From Gnetum montanum (taxonomy: Eukaryota; Streptophyta; Gnetopsida; Gnetales; Gnetaceae), in assembly GCA_015680685.1 (NCBI GenBank), contig MNCI01011459.1, forward strand, positions 140,031-204,030: DNA of 64,000 bases, in the 5' to 3' direction. This document shows, in pieces, positions 37,601 to 48,648 of this stretch (positions within the stretch are counted from its first letter, which is position 1; each line of letters begins with the position of its first letter). A program made the translations under genes and the position numbers. The notes beneath the pieces are model-generated. The model ran no database searches. It had not been told where the DNA came from and worked only from the letters and a program-made list of their open reading frames with translations.

Positions 37601-38927
37601 CATGTCAACACCCTGCAATGATGGCTAATAACACCAACCTATAACGCTAAAGTTCCATCCTATGAGAAAACTTGTAACTAACTCTTACATATTAGAGATC
37701 ATTTTGGGCTCATAAAGGATTACATTTTGCATCTATGCACATTTCATTTTAATCCAGCTCAACAAGATGGGGCATAGTGTATAGAAAGAAACATTAGCTC
37801 TACAAAGAAGCTTCATAATCATTCTACCACATTAGCTTCTTCATGTAATAGACCAAAAATGACCCTATGAACAAAGTCAAAAAGGCTTTACAACTATAGC
37901 TAGCATAAATTCTAAACAAAATAGAAGCTATAAATATCACCAAAAATAAAACTTAGAGCAAAGAACACAAAGCCACCATTAAAGCATGAAGCCATTATGA
38001 GGAAAACAAGTTATAAAACAAAAAGAGAAAATTGAAAAGAATATAGAAAATCATTACATACTAGTACAAATAGATTCATTTGAATTGACTAGGATTATAG
38101 CCAAAATCACTAAACAAAAAGCTTGGATTCAAACCAACATAGAAGTTTCTTCACTGAGTTTGATAGTTTCCTTAATCAAATTAGTTATAGGAGAAGAAAG
38201 TACTTAAAGAATTATTAAATAAGCTTGATAATGCTAATCTAGATTCTTCAATTAAGCCTTTAAAGTTCTCTATGATCATGAAAGGTTAGTTCAACAGTTA
38301 GTAATAGGAGGGCTCTATAATTAAATAACAAAGATAACTAACCGATAGCAATAATCATATGAGTCAAACATGTAGAATATGGAGTTTGAATTTTATGATA
38401 ATAAAGAGCACAAAGTAGGCTTATTTGAGAAGATCTAAGGGGGAAGATTAGAGTGAAGAAACTACAAAAGCAAAGATCAATTTCTTGTACAATGGCATTC
38501 GAACTTTAGATTGGGTTCCAACTATTTTACTTTCATCCTGTGATTGTATTCTGACTTTCATATTTGATCTTAGTTTCTTATCTAGTGGTAAAGACTCTAT
38601 TATGCCTAGCATCTTATTCTTGGAATTGTTAGATTTATTACATAGCTTTGTGTTTAGAAATTGTTAGCATTTATTGATTATCTTTAAAATAGCTTTAGTT
38701 CTTTTCAAACCATTTGTACACATTAATAGAAGCCTTATGTAAAATTTTCTTGTTTGAGCCTACGAATTTAACAATTTTTGGTATTGATGGTTGATTCAAA
38801 ATAGCTTTAGTTTTCAAAGTGTTTCTTCATATTAATAATGTCTCATTTCCATATTTAGGATTTTACATGATTCTACTACACAATTTTTCAAAAATCCATT
38901 GAATCTTGCTCTCTTTTTATTTTTCTT
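34675..38927 (+). repeat. H2 5' LTR, about 4.2 kb, with reiterated motifs
   Basis: The left boundary is set by the match to 62030 onward. The right boundary is inferred from the primer-site-like sequence at 38929 and is uncertain. From about 35270 to 37900 it consists of dozens of degenerate repeats of the type CTCTACCATGTCAGCTCATAGAG and ATGGTTCTACAAA, spaced irregularly (roughly 60-150 bp). The remainder is ordinary AT-rich sequence, presumably including promoter and polyadenylation signals. Short open frames in it, for example 38485-38664, are not considered genes. Confidence 0.75.
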
Positions 38928-38928
38928 A

Positions 38929-38948
38929 TGGAACTTTCTCTCTGGGGA
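38929..38948 (+). other. possible H2 primer-binding site
   Basis: TGGAACTTTCTCTCTGGGGA resembles the primer sites of Tat/Ogre elements (TGGCGACTCCACTGGGGA type, tRNA-Arg) in its ends and spacing. The middle is poorly matched, so this is tentative. It sets the proposed LTR/internal boundary. Confidence 0.4.
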
Positions 38949-39627
38949 AGAGTGGTAATAGATTTTGTGGAATTGCACTTAAGCATTAGGTGAAAGGCTA
39001 GTTTGCACACACAATGTATAATTTGGACTAGATAGACTTAGTAGCTTTGATATTTCAAGAATATTTTACTCACTTGAAAAATGAAGTAAAGATGGCTAAA
39101 TCTTCTAATAAAAGTGCTTTTATCTACTTAATACTTAGTATGCAAAATTATGAAGTTTATATGGAATGATAACCCTTACACATGGTTTTCTCTAAAACCA
39201 CTGAGTCTATTGAGAGGTATTTGGGCCTTAGTGTTTCCAAAGACTAGCAAACACTTGAACTCAAGTTTGAAAGAACATCTCATCCTTGTGATTTTCATCA
39301 TGAGGAAGAGGACAACATTGGTGGTTCAAAGTAGGGACCAACATTTCTTTTTAGTGCTAGAGGGAGGGCAAGGAACTAGTTACTACTTTGTTCATGAGTA
39401 AACAACTTGATAACTTTGAGAAATTAATAAGTCCAAACAAGTATTCTAATTATAAGACTGATTATTTATCATAGGAAAAGCAAGAAAAGGTTTTCTAGCC
39501 AAGGAAAAGTAGTAGAGTTAAAACTAGAAGGACTAGAAGATCACCTCTTCTATCTGGTTTACCAATCTTTAGGACAAGATGAAGAAATACTAAGCATTCA
39601 ACAATAAGAAAGAATTTAAATATGGAG
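38949..39627 (+). other. H2 leader / gag N-terminal region
   Basis: Between the proposed primer site and recognisable gag. An open frame at 39150-39398 (MKFIWNDNPYTWF...) has no known domain. It could be the decayed gag start. Confidence 0.4.
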
Positions 39628-40119
39628 ATTCTACCACCAATAAATCCTTGTGAAAGAGCCACACCATTGAGGTTCCCAAATTACAACAATATCCCCAAGG
39701 TGATTCATAAGTATTTACTTGATCCTTTCATTCCAAGGAAAGCTTATTTGGTAGAATAATATGTTCACTTATTTAAATTATCCTTAGCTCACATAAACAT
39801 TCAACATCAAGATTAAGCTTGTAGGTTATTTGTAGCAAACTTTAAAGATATGGCTCAAATTTGGTATTCTAACTTGCCAAATAATAGCATCACTAGCTAG
39901 GATAATATGAAGGATATACTTTTAGCTCACAACAAATAGATAGATCAACACCAACTATACTATGAATTAGTACAGGCCAAGAAAGGGATTAAAGAAATAG
40001 TTAGATAATTCAACATTAAGTTCCAACAAACTTGTGGATTATTACAAAAATAGTATAGGTTGTTAGATGAAATTCTTAGGGAAACCTATCTGAATGCTGT
40101 TAATCCCAACATTTTAACC
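39628..40119 (+). pseudogene. H2 gag core
   Basis: A single reading frame holds for more than 160 codons, interrupted only by in-frame stops that mostly fall where Gln, Trp or Arg would be expected. The pattern fits the retrotransposon gag family: PRKAYLVE*YVHLFKLSLAHI, then DMAQIWYSNLPNNSITS*DNMK (the usual A..W...LP..SI.S...), then QAKKGIKEIVR*FNIKFQQT. No zinc knuckle was found downstream. Confidence 0.65.
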
Positions 40120-41053
40120 TAGTGAAGAAGAGTTTCAAATTTTCTAGCTCTAAATGATTTATTTAATGAAGCTATCTAGTTAGAAAAAGAGCTAAACTTA
40201 GCTATGATGAAATCATTAGCGTACTAAAAACTAAACAAAAATCATTAATCTCTATCCAAAATTTAGCTCATTTTAAAGCATTACCTTCTATGATCAACAA
40301 GGAACAAGATCTAGAAAGTGAAAACTCTAAAGAAGGTTCTAAGAATGGAAAGTTAATGAAAGAATTGTCCAATAAGGTATTAACATTAGAAAACTGCTAA
40401 CTAAAGTTAAGATAAAAGAAGAAAAGAAGCATAGAAAATATCAACATCAGGATACCAAATTAGTAGATTCTGAAGATGAAAACCACACATCCATTTCTGA
40501 TATTCTCCACATTGAGCCTAATAATGAGTTATCTAGTATTCATTAGACTAGAAAATAATCTAAAAATGAATCAGGTAACACTTCTTTGTTGTCAAGTTTA
40601 GAAGAAGATTCATTTTTAGATGAGGAATGCAATAACAATGATGGATCTAGATACAACCTAAGGGAAAAACAAAAATTAACTACCTCTAGGCCTTCAAATG
40701 TCATGTTTGATCCTTCAATCAAAAGAAAGATGTTTGAATTGAATGAGAAAGAAAAGAGAAAAGAAAAGAATGCACAAATAGACCAAAATCCTCAAAACTA
40801 GTCATTCAGTAAATGGTTTAGGAAATGAAGCTTTTATAGTGATGCAAAATATGATTTAATAAAAGACCTCAAGCACATCAGAGCAAACATTAGAATATAT
40901 CATATACTACAAATCGAAAGTCAGCAAAAGAAGGTTTTAGAACTGGTCAAGACCAAGAAGAAGGTTGGAGAATTTGAATTAAGTTATGTTTGTAATGAGG
41001 ATAAACTAGCAAAATCTAAATATCCCTCTACTTTTGACAAAGAAGCTTCTCCA
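40120..41053 (+). pseudogene. H2 gag-protease linker
   Basis: Lys/Glu/Ser-rich sequence with an open piece at 40586-40798 (YNLREKQKLTT...FELNEKEKRKEKN). It is disordered-looking and basic, typical of the region between gag and protease in large Tat elements. No specific domain is visible. Confidence 0.45.
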
Positions 41054-41278
41054 TTGCTTCTTACAATGAAGTTGAATGATAATTATCTACATAGTTTTTT
41101 AGTCAATTCAAAAGCTACTTCAACTATCATGACATTATTCCTCTATAAGAGGTTAGAATTATTGCTAGAACAATCCAACAAAAATATTTTTCAAGTAGAT
41201 AAGAGTAGAGGAAAAACTGTAGGACAATTACCAAATGTTTACTTTAAATTTCTTTTAAAACTTGCATTAAAAGTATAA
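41054..41278 (+). pseudogene. H2 aspartic protease, active site lost
   Basis: MLLTMKLNDNYLHSFLVNSKATSTIM corresponds to the plant Tat protease start, in which the catalytic motif is usually D-[ST]-G-A. Here it reads NSKA, so both catalytic Asp and Gly are replaced. The open frame is otherwise intact to 41276. It lies between the gag linker and the first RNase H, in the expected order. Confidence 0.65.
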
Positions 41279-41675
41279 TAATCATCCAAGTAGCTGATAT
41301 CCCAAATTCATATAGCCTTATGTTAAGTCGAACTTGGAGAAAAAATTTCTCTGTATATATATCAATAGATTATTCACACATGTGACTAACATGGAAAGGA
41401 GAGCCTAATCAAATATACATATACAGAAAACCATTAATGATTAAGAATATTACTTTATATGGAAAGAATAAGGTCATCTAAACCAAATATATTCAAATCG
41501 AAGCATCTTCAATCATAAAAGTTCAAGTCCTAGAGAAAAGAACAATTTGAAGTAAAAGAAAATGAAAATTATATTTTGATGGATCATGTAATTCAAAAGG
41601 GGCTAGCGTTGAAATAGTATTGGCAAAAGGTAGTTCTTAAAAAATTTATAAATCTATTCATATATCATTCCCATG

Positions 41676-42756
41676 TGATGAGTCATGATTTTCCTAGCTT
41701 CGATATCAGAGCCCTAATATTAGATACCCAATATCATGGCCCTAGATGCATTATCAGATATCCAATATCAGGGGGTATGGGCTAGCCTATAAATATAGTG
41801 CTTGGGTCCATGATTTGGGCAATAGTTTTGCATTAGTTTTTCATAGTTTTGTCCATAGAGTAGCTAAACTCTTGTATTTTTGTTCCATAATCTTATAGAA
41901 TAGTCAATCAGTGCCCATAGAATGGATCTAAGTTAGTTGTATGGAGTCTTATTTGAGTGGCAATGTACCTGGACATATTCCATGAAAGGCAATATGATCA
42001 AGAGTGCTTCTTATTCATTGCAGCACTTTGACTTAGATTAGATTTACTTTCCATGCAATTTACTTTTCATGTACTTAGTTAATATTTACATTTTAATGCA
42101 TGTTAATTAATTAAGCACATAATTACAATTGCTTCAAGCATGCATATGACTCATGGAAATCCTAGAAATGCTTAATGTTTGATAACCCAACAACGTTATA
42201 TGTATTCAAGATGTGCACGGGAAGTGGGATCATATACTTATGTTAGGGTAGTTGATTATTAATTAGCAATTATATTAGTTGAATTGATTATAAATTGAGT
42301 TTCAACCTATTGTTAATTGTAGAATAATAAAATATAATATCATAAAAATCATATGTCTCACTATGGACTAAACCATACATGACAAAGCTACAACTAGTCC
42401 AAGTGGGAAGACAACAAACTATAATCAAGGCATAGCGATCTACATGCCACAACTAGTCTCACCCATGGAATTTGATTGGATCATGAATTAGATTAGTTGA
42501 ATCGATTATAAATTGAGTTTCAACCTATTGTTAATTGTAGAATAATAAAATATAAAATAATAAAAATCATATGTCTTACTCTGGACTAAACCATACATAA
42601 CAAAGCTACCACTAGTCCAAGTGGGAAGACAACGAACTGCAATCAAGGCATAGTGATCTACATGCCACAACTAGTCTCATTCATGAATTTGACTGGATCA
42701 TGTGTGAACGCTTGTGATTTGTATGGTTGGACATAGGGGTACCTCGTTGCTCATCA
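41676..42756 (+). repeat. P 5' LTR (1081 bp) with internal duplication
   Basis: Starts TGATGAGTCATGATTTT and ends CTCATCA next to the primer site. A TATA-like CTATAAATATAG lies at 41787-41798. It is longer than the 3' LTR because of a 218-bp tandem duplication at about 42270-42487 / 42488-42705. Confidence 0.92.
42270..42705 (+). repeat. 218-bp tandem duplication in P 5' LTR
   Basis: ATTAGTTGAATTGATTATAAATTGAG at 42274 recurs at 42492 with one change, and the downstream sequence to GGATCATG follows in both copies. The 3' LTR has a single copy, so the duplication arose after insertion, or before it in one LTR only. Confidence 0.9.
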
Positions 42757-42775
42757 TTGGCACCATTGCTAGGGA
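42757..42775 (+). other. P primer-binding site, tRNA-Asp type
   Basis: TTGGCACCATTGCTAGGGA directly after the 5' LTR. It is the copy closest to the tRNA-Asp 3'-end complement in its first half. Confidence 0.8.
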
Positions 42776-42889
42776 TAGTGCTAGTTATCTAGATTAGTTA
42801 TATTATACATGATCATTGTAAAGGTATTACCAATCTATCTTTTAAAAAAATATTAATATTTTAAGTCACACATATTATCAGGTAAAACC

Positions 42890-44850
42890 ATGTCTTCTTC
42901 ACATAGGAGAAATTATAGGTTCTATACTAAAGAAAATTGGAGTGAACAACCTCAAGCAGGGGTTTCCTATACTCATTTAGACCCTACTACACTCAAAGAC
43001 TACATACAACTGGTGCAAATGATCCTAGAGGAGATGAAATAAGTCCTAGATCAAGAAGGGCTTCAAGGAAAAGGACCTCCTCTAAACCTAGACAAGATAA
43101 ATCAAGGGACCATGGGGAGAACTATAGAAGCCATGGTGACTCTCCCAGTTCCTCAACTTCCTCTTCTTCTTCAATGTCTAGTTTTGACAAAGATGAACGT
43201 AGGTATAGAGATAAAGCTCCACTACAAGGATAAAGATAGAATTTGAACCCAAGGGTAAAATCAAAGACATCACAATGAGCATAGATAAGATCATCATAAT
43301 AAAAAAAATACGAATAGAAATTTTCATCATAGCATGTCTGATGATGATAAACCCTTGTTGGCTACTAAGAGCTTGATGTAGATCATGGAGATAGTTAAGA
43401 TACCTCACAGGCATCACAGGGACAATCGCTTACCTAGGCTTGATATAAAGAATATTCCTAAATTTTCAGGAGGCTAAAATTTGGATCCACAACATCATCT
43501 ATAAGCCTTCCATGATTCCTATGCCTCATACAACATTGAAAACAGGTGGCAAAAGCTTAAGCTCTTTCCTAGGATATTAATCAATAGAGCCAAAGTGTGG
43601 TATCAATCATTGAAACCAAATTCAATCCAATGGTGGTCCACAATGTTGGAACTTTTCATGAAAAATACCAAACCTATGTCAAGGTGTCCAACCTGATGAG
43701 ACAAATCCAAGAGTGGAAGCAAGAAAATCATGAACCCTTGGATGTGGCCTTAGATAGATACTATTTGTTACTACATAGATGTTCTGGCCATGATTTCTTT
43801 GAGGAAAGGAAACTTTTCCACATCATCGATGGGCTTCATAATGAAAAAAGGGAGACCCTTGGGATGTATGCTCTAAGTCAATTATACAAGCTATAAATCC
43901 ATCCAATCCGAGAGTTGATCGAGCATGTGGCAAAAGAAGCAGAGCAATGCAAATGGGAGAATTTTGAGGAAAACAACTAGGACCCAACTCTTCAAAAGAA
44001 AAGGGTTCATATCTATGATGAGGAAAAGGAGGCAGCTCTCAATGCGATGATTTTACAATGAACCTTGCCAATACAAAATTCTCTTGTTAAGCTTGAAGTA
44101 AAGTTAGATAAGATGAATGGAATTGATGAATGAGAAAGTTAAAAATTGCGTTGAAACCATCAAGGAGAGTGACACAAAGAAAATCAAGTGATCACAACAA
44201 AAGGAGGAGAAAGAACCAAGAAATAGCTAGGAACACTTATCAACAAACAAGAAACATGGCTAAAGAAAGTGAGGCTATAGACTCAACCACAAATGAAGAT
44301 AATGGATGTAACATTTGCATATATGACCATATGAAGGGACATTGCCCAATTTTGTTGGATCTACATAAGAGCTATGTAGGGGCATTAAATATGAATTTTT
44401 TATAGAAGCACATGCCTAGGAAATTTCCTTTTCTACAAGGTAATTTTAGACAGTCCTACAACCAACCATACTATCCTAGTGAGACTTATTAATAGCCTCA
44501 ACACCAGCAACAACCACAATTGCAACAACCACAGTCATGAGGGAGGCCACCACCAAATAATCCCTATCCTTCCTACCAACCAAACCCACATAGATATTAT
44601 GTTCAACACCTTATTTCACCAACTACTTTTACTTCCTCTACTTTAAATCACTACTACCACTCTCCTAAATATCATTATCCCATAACATCTTATACAAGAT
44701 CACCATCTCACACCCCTCATGTTGCATCATATCCTCAATATTCTCATACTCACCTCTACCATATGTTACCTCCAACAACACAAGAAGGTTCAACATCACA
44801 ACATCAATGAGAAAATGCCACTTGTGCTATGAACTTACATGTAAATGATA
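42890..44850 (+). pseudogene. P gag
   Basis: Starts ATG at 42890 (MSSSHRRNYRFYTKEN), about 115 bp after the primer site. The capsid-like core runs to about 43895: WYQSLKPNSIQ, then YQTYVKVSNLMRQIQEWKQENHEPLDVALDRYY and RETLGMYALSQLYKL. A zinc knuckle CX2CX3HX4C (CNICIYDHMKGHC) is intact at 44307-44345. A Pro/Gln/Tyr-rich tail follows to about 44850. A frameshift near 43625 and several stops break it. Gag retention without pol suggests past mobilisation with enzymes from a relative. Confidence 0.75.
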
Positions 44851-45349
44851 ACACTAGTAGATCTTAACCAAAGTCTTGGAAACATCCCTTCTGGAAGAAA
44901 GGTTGTAAGTTGAAGCAAAACATTCACTCCAACACAAAACATAAATTATAAACCTATCATTGTGAAGAGATAGAAGAATCCATGCATCACCAATAATGAT
45001 AAAGGATGCATTTGTTGGTCGAAATTTCAAAATAGTAACACAACCCCTATACCAACCCTCCATAAAGTTCAGGAGCAAGTGTGTGAACAAAATTCAATCT
45101 ACATAGTAGCCACTAAACCAAAAGACACCTAGTGGCTTGAAAATAAGAATATAAAACTATTTCAAAGATGCATGGATGTAACTAATTTTCTTATCAATTC
45201 TGGAATCTTGTGATTCTTCATATGTTTTTTATTTCTTTATATTTTTCTCTTTTCTTGAGTCATTCTCTTTATGTTTCATGAATGTATTTTATTTTTTTAT
45301 TAATAAAATTTCCAAGTCATGATGTAGAATTCAATGCTATGTGTTGGGA

Positions 45350-47202
45350 TTTTTTATGCTATTCTATCAAGATGATTTAGTAAGTAATTGTGTAAAGTAG
45401 TGAGACCACCTCATCCATCCCTCTAGTTCCTTGAATAAAAAGGCTTTTTCATGGAAAAAATTTGGTTCTTCTTTTATTCAAATAAATTAATCAATGATCA
45501 TTGTACCTTGAAGAAAGAGGGAATGATCAAGTGGGAATGGCAAAGGGTGTGACCTTAAGGGGACTTTTTGGGTTCTCTTCTTGACTTCCTTCATATGGTT
45601 TATGACTCCTCTTAGAATGTATCATCACTCATTTTTCAACCAATAAAAAGGAATTTCTATCTTTGCATGGAGTGGTTCCCATAAAAAAAACAACAAAAAA
45701 ATAAGAAAAAGAAGAAAAAATAAAAACAATAATGGGAATTCAAATCACACTCCTTAGACATAATAGTAGGCTACAAGCATTGGTTATGGGGCTATAAAGA
45801 TAGGTTACCCATGTCTAAAGGTGTCCCTCTAACTAAGGCCCTTCCTTCTTTCTTCTCTTTTTGAAGTGATGATTCTTCTTTGAGGTGGTTGTGGACTCAT
45901 GGTGGTTGGCAAGATGGAACACATTAATGCAAGGACACTGTTCATGCTATGGACTTGGTCTAAACTTGCACAAATAGGGATGTTGATCATTTTAATCACA
46001 CTTATCACAAAAACCTATTATGGACATGGTTAAGTACCTTACATCCTGATCTCTACAATTCCTTCTCATTTCATTATTCACCTCATTGCTGCATGTGATT
46101 ATGAACCTTTTGGTTTTGTATAGTATAGTGCAACATCCTAACCACAGTAGTTGTATGTTGTTTAGAATAAATGCATGGTCTACATTTAACTTCTTAGGTG
46201 CACACAGACATCTATAAAAGTGGTTATGCAATGGCATTATTGTAGGAGCCTGAATTGGGGAGGATCCACTTGCATGACTTTTTTGATCATGGCTTTGAAC
46301 TAACCTTTTCTTTGAATTTATGCATGATTTTAGAACTACTTCTCATTTTCTTAATTAAATTTTCCCTACTTTTCTAGTTCCATGTCCATTAATATTTCTT
46401 GGCCATCTTCTGAATTAGACCTTTGGTTTCAATTATTCAAAAACTTAAGTCCTTCTAGAATTATGCTTATTAGTCATGGGGGCTAGGGATGCCTACTTTA
46501 AAATTTTCCAACATCCTATTTTTGAACATCATGGTAACTAATAGTAATTGATCAAAATAATTTGAATAGCTTGATGATTTTAGTTATCGCATAGCCTTAG
46601 GCATAGTATGCTATAATCACCTAGTGCTTAAAAGAAAACTAAGGGATCTAACAAGGGTTAATTATTAAGGAAAATTTACCACAACTAATGTTGGTTCTTT
46701 GGTGACTGTAGGTGATGCTAAAAGAAACATCTAAGGAAGAAGGTCTTTTTCTAGGCATGAAAACAAAGAAAAGAGAGGGATAATGGAGGATATGACCATG
46801 GACACATCATAGCACATACAAGATAGCAGCTCAAGCTTTGCATGTTTCCTAGATCCATGGGACAATGAGAAGAAATTTTAGTCCACCCTTCATGAATGTT
46901 CTACATAACCATAGATGCATCAACATAACAACCAAGATTAAAAGTTTACCACCGCTAGCAATAACAAGAAGAATCATCTTCAATAAATTTTTAAAGACCT
47001 CTACAAATTTTGTAACCTTCAAGGTATGTCCAATCTTTTTATCACTTTGTCATTTTGTATGCATCCACTTGAATAAAATTTTGTAATGTGGCACTCAAAG
47101 TTAGTTAATAGTTTGCATATTAGTCAATAATCCCATATATTCCCAATATTTTGTAAAGAACTTATTCGCCATTTTTTTTAACTCAAAGACAAGTTCTCAT
47201 TT
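45350..47202 (+). other. P 3' noncoding tail
   Basis: Homologous in opposite orientation to the tails of E2 and E4. Shared islands include GGGTGTGAC near 45546, TTGCATGGAGTGGTTCCC near 45662, and CATTGGTTATGGGGCTAT followed by GTTACCCATGTCTAAAGG near 45778-45820. No open frame is conserved among copies. Confidence 0.7.
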
Positions 47203-47215
47203 AGTCATGGGGGTA
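47203..47215 (+). other. P polypurine tract
   Basis: AGTCATGGGGGTA immediately before the 3' LTR, matching the other family members. Confidence 0.85.
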
Positions 47216-48061
47216 TGATGAGTCATGATTTTCCTGGCTCCAATATTGGAGACCCAATATCAGGCCTCTAGATGTGTTAATTAAATATCTGATATCGAGG
47301 GGTATGGACCAGCCTATAAATATAGCACTTGGACACATGGTTTGGGCAATAGTTTTGCATTAGTTTTTCATAGTTTTGTTAATAGAGTAGTTGAACTCTT
47401 GCAATTTTATTTCGTAACCTTATAGAATAATTAGTAAGTGCCCACAGAGTAGATCTAAGTCATTTGTATGGAGTCTTATTCAAGTGGCAATGTACCTAGA
47501 CATATTCCATGAATGACAATAAGATCAAGATTGATTCTTATTAATTGTAGCACTTTGACTTAGATTAGATTTTCTTTCTATGCAATTTACTTTTCATGTA
47601 CTTAGTTAATATTTACATTTTAATGCATGTTAATTAATTAAGCACATAAGTATGATCACTTCGAGCATGTGTATGACTCTTGGTAATCCCAACAACACTT
47701 AACATTAGGTAACCCAAGAGAGTTATGTGTGTTTAGGATGTGCACGGGAAGTGGGATTGGATACTTATGTTAGGGTAGTGATTATTAATTAGCAATTAGA
47801 TTAGTTGAATTAATTATAAATTGAGTTTCAATCTATTGTTAATCGTAAAAATAAAATATTAAATAATAAAAATCATATGCCTATCTTGACTAAACCATAC
47901 ATGACAAAGCTACCACTAGTCCAAGTGGGAAGACAACAAACAATGATCAAGACATAGTGATATAGATGTCATAACTAGTCCCATCCACAGAATTCAACCA
48001 AATCATGCATGAACGCTTGTGATTCATATGGTTGGGCATAGGGGTACCTCACCACTTATCA
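47216..48061 (+). repeat. P 3' LTR (846 bp)
   Basis: Matches the 5' LTR apart from scattered substitutions and the single-copy state of the 218-bp segment. It contains TATA-like CTATAAATATAG at 47314-47325 and ends CTTATCA, followed by target duplication CCATG. Confidence 0.92.
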
Positions 48062-48363
48062 CCATGTATGAATAATAAGGCTGAATACGAAGCCCTATGT
48101 AACGAAATCAAAAAATATTTGGTAAAAGGGATCAAATGAATTTCAATTAAAAGAGATTCTAGCCTTATTTCTGAACAAGTTAAACATGAATGTGTAGTAA
48201 AAATTTTGTTCTTAAGGCCATATAAACAACTTGTATATAGCTTTTTTAATCAATATAAGCAATATGAGATTAAGCATATATGCATATATGTAGAAAAGAA
48301 AACCAATTAACAAATGAGCTAGCTACAGTAGCTTCAGTGCTACATTCAAAAAAACTAAAAAAA

Positions 48364-48648
48364 TATAGAAGGGAGCATCATCCCTTAATTCCAAATAATG
48401 TGGATTACTTCCAAATGTTTGAAAATTATCATCAATTACTTATGTTCTTAAAGAATAAGAAAGAATTTGAAAGAAAAATTATGTCTAAACAAGAAGATAT
48501 GTTAAAATTAGGATCAAATTTTATTCCTAAAAAGGTATTTGATTATGAGTATGAGTTTAGTGAAAGGGTACTTAAAGGGTCGGATGTCCAAAGTCTAGAT
48601 GATGAATCTTATGAAGCAATAAATTTAGGATCCAATGAAAATCCATAA
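48364..48648 (+). pseudogene. H2 linker between first RNase H and RT
   Basis: An open continuation of the RNase H frame (HHPLIPNNVDYFQMFENYHQ...FIPKKVFDYEYEFSERV). The PDNVDHWQVF-like and FIPKGLVPLE-like segments are typical of plant elements with this domain order. It ends at TAA just before the ATG at 48649. Confidence 0.6.

Larger units (their letters stand above)
41676..48061 (+). mobile_element. P: non-autonomous Athila-like element with gag but no pol
   Basis: A plus-strand copy of the E family, TGATGAG...CTTATCA, with perfect target duplication CCATG (41671-41675 and 48062-48066), inserted in H2 RNase H. Parts: 5' LTR, tRNA-Asp-type primer site, gag with zinc knuckle, then a direct switch at about 45120-45350 to the family 3' noncoding tail, purine tract and 3' LTR. 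No protease, RT, RNase H or integrase was seen, and unlike E1 there is no N at the junction, so the loss is probably real. Confidence 0.93.
41572..48360 (+). pseudogene. H2 first RNase H domain (before RT), split by P
   Basis: The N-terminal strand YFDGSCNSKGASVEIVL runs 41572 onward and is cut at 41675 by P. It resumes after P as NNKAEYEALCNEIKK near 48075, then SIKRDSSLISEQVKH and RKENQLTNELATVAS near 48289-48335. These correspond to the D, E, D and D-containing blocks of RNase H (FDGS, EYEAL, GDS, A[DN]xLA): first Asp and Glu kept, third block KRDSS, last Asp replaced by Asn. The domain lies between protease and RT, unlike the usual position after RT, and H2 has a second RNase H after RT. 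Extra RNase H domains are known in Tat elements. Confidence 0.75.

Noticed and set aside
35270-37900. Possible CRISPR-like or satellite array
   Set aside because: Repeats are degenerate and irregularly spaced, lie inside an LTR duplicated at 62030, and the genome is plant nuclear.
38461-38520. Primer-site candidate TGGCATTCGAAC
   Set aside because: Its complement places a T-loop-like word too close to CCA to be a tRNA 3' end; 38929-38948 fits better.
38485-38667. 60-codon open frame near the H2 LTR end
   Set aside because: Lies in LTR sequence upstream of the proposed primer site and shows no domain.
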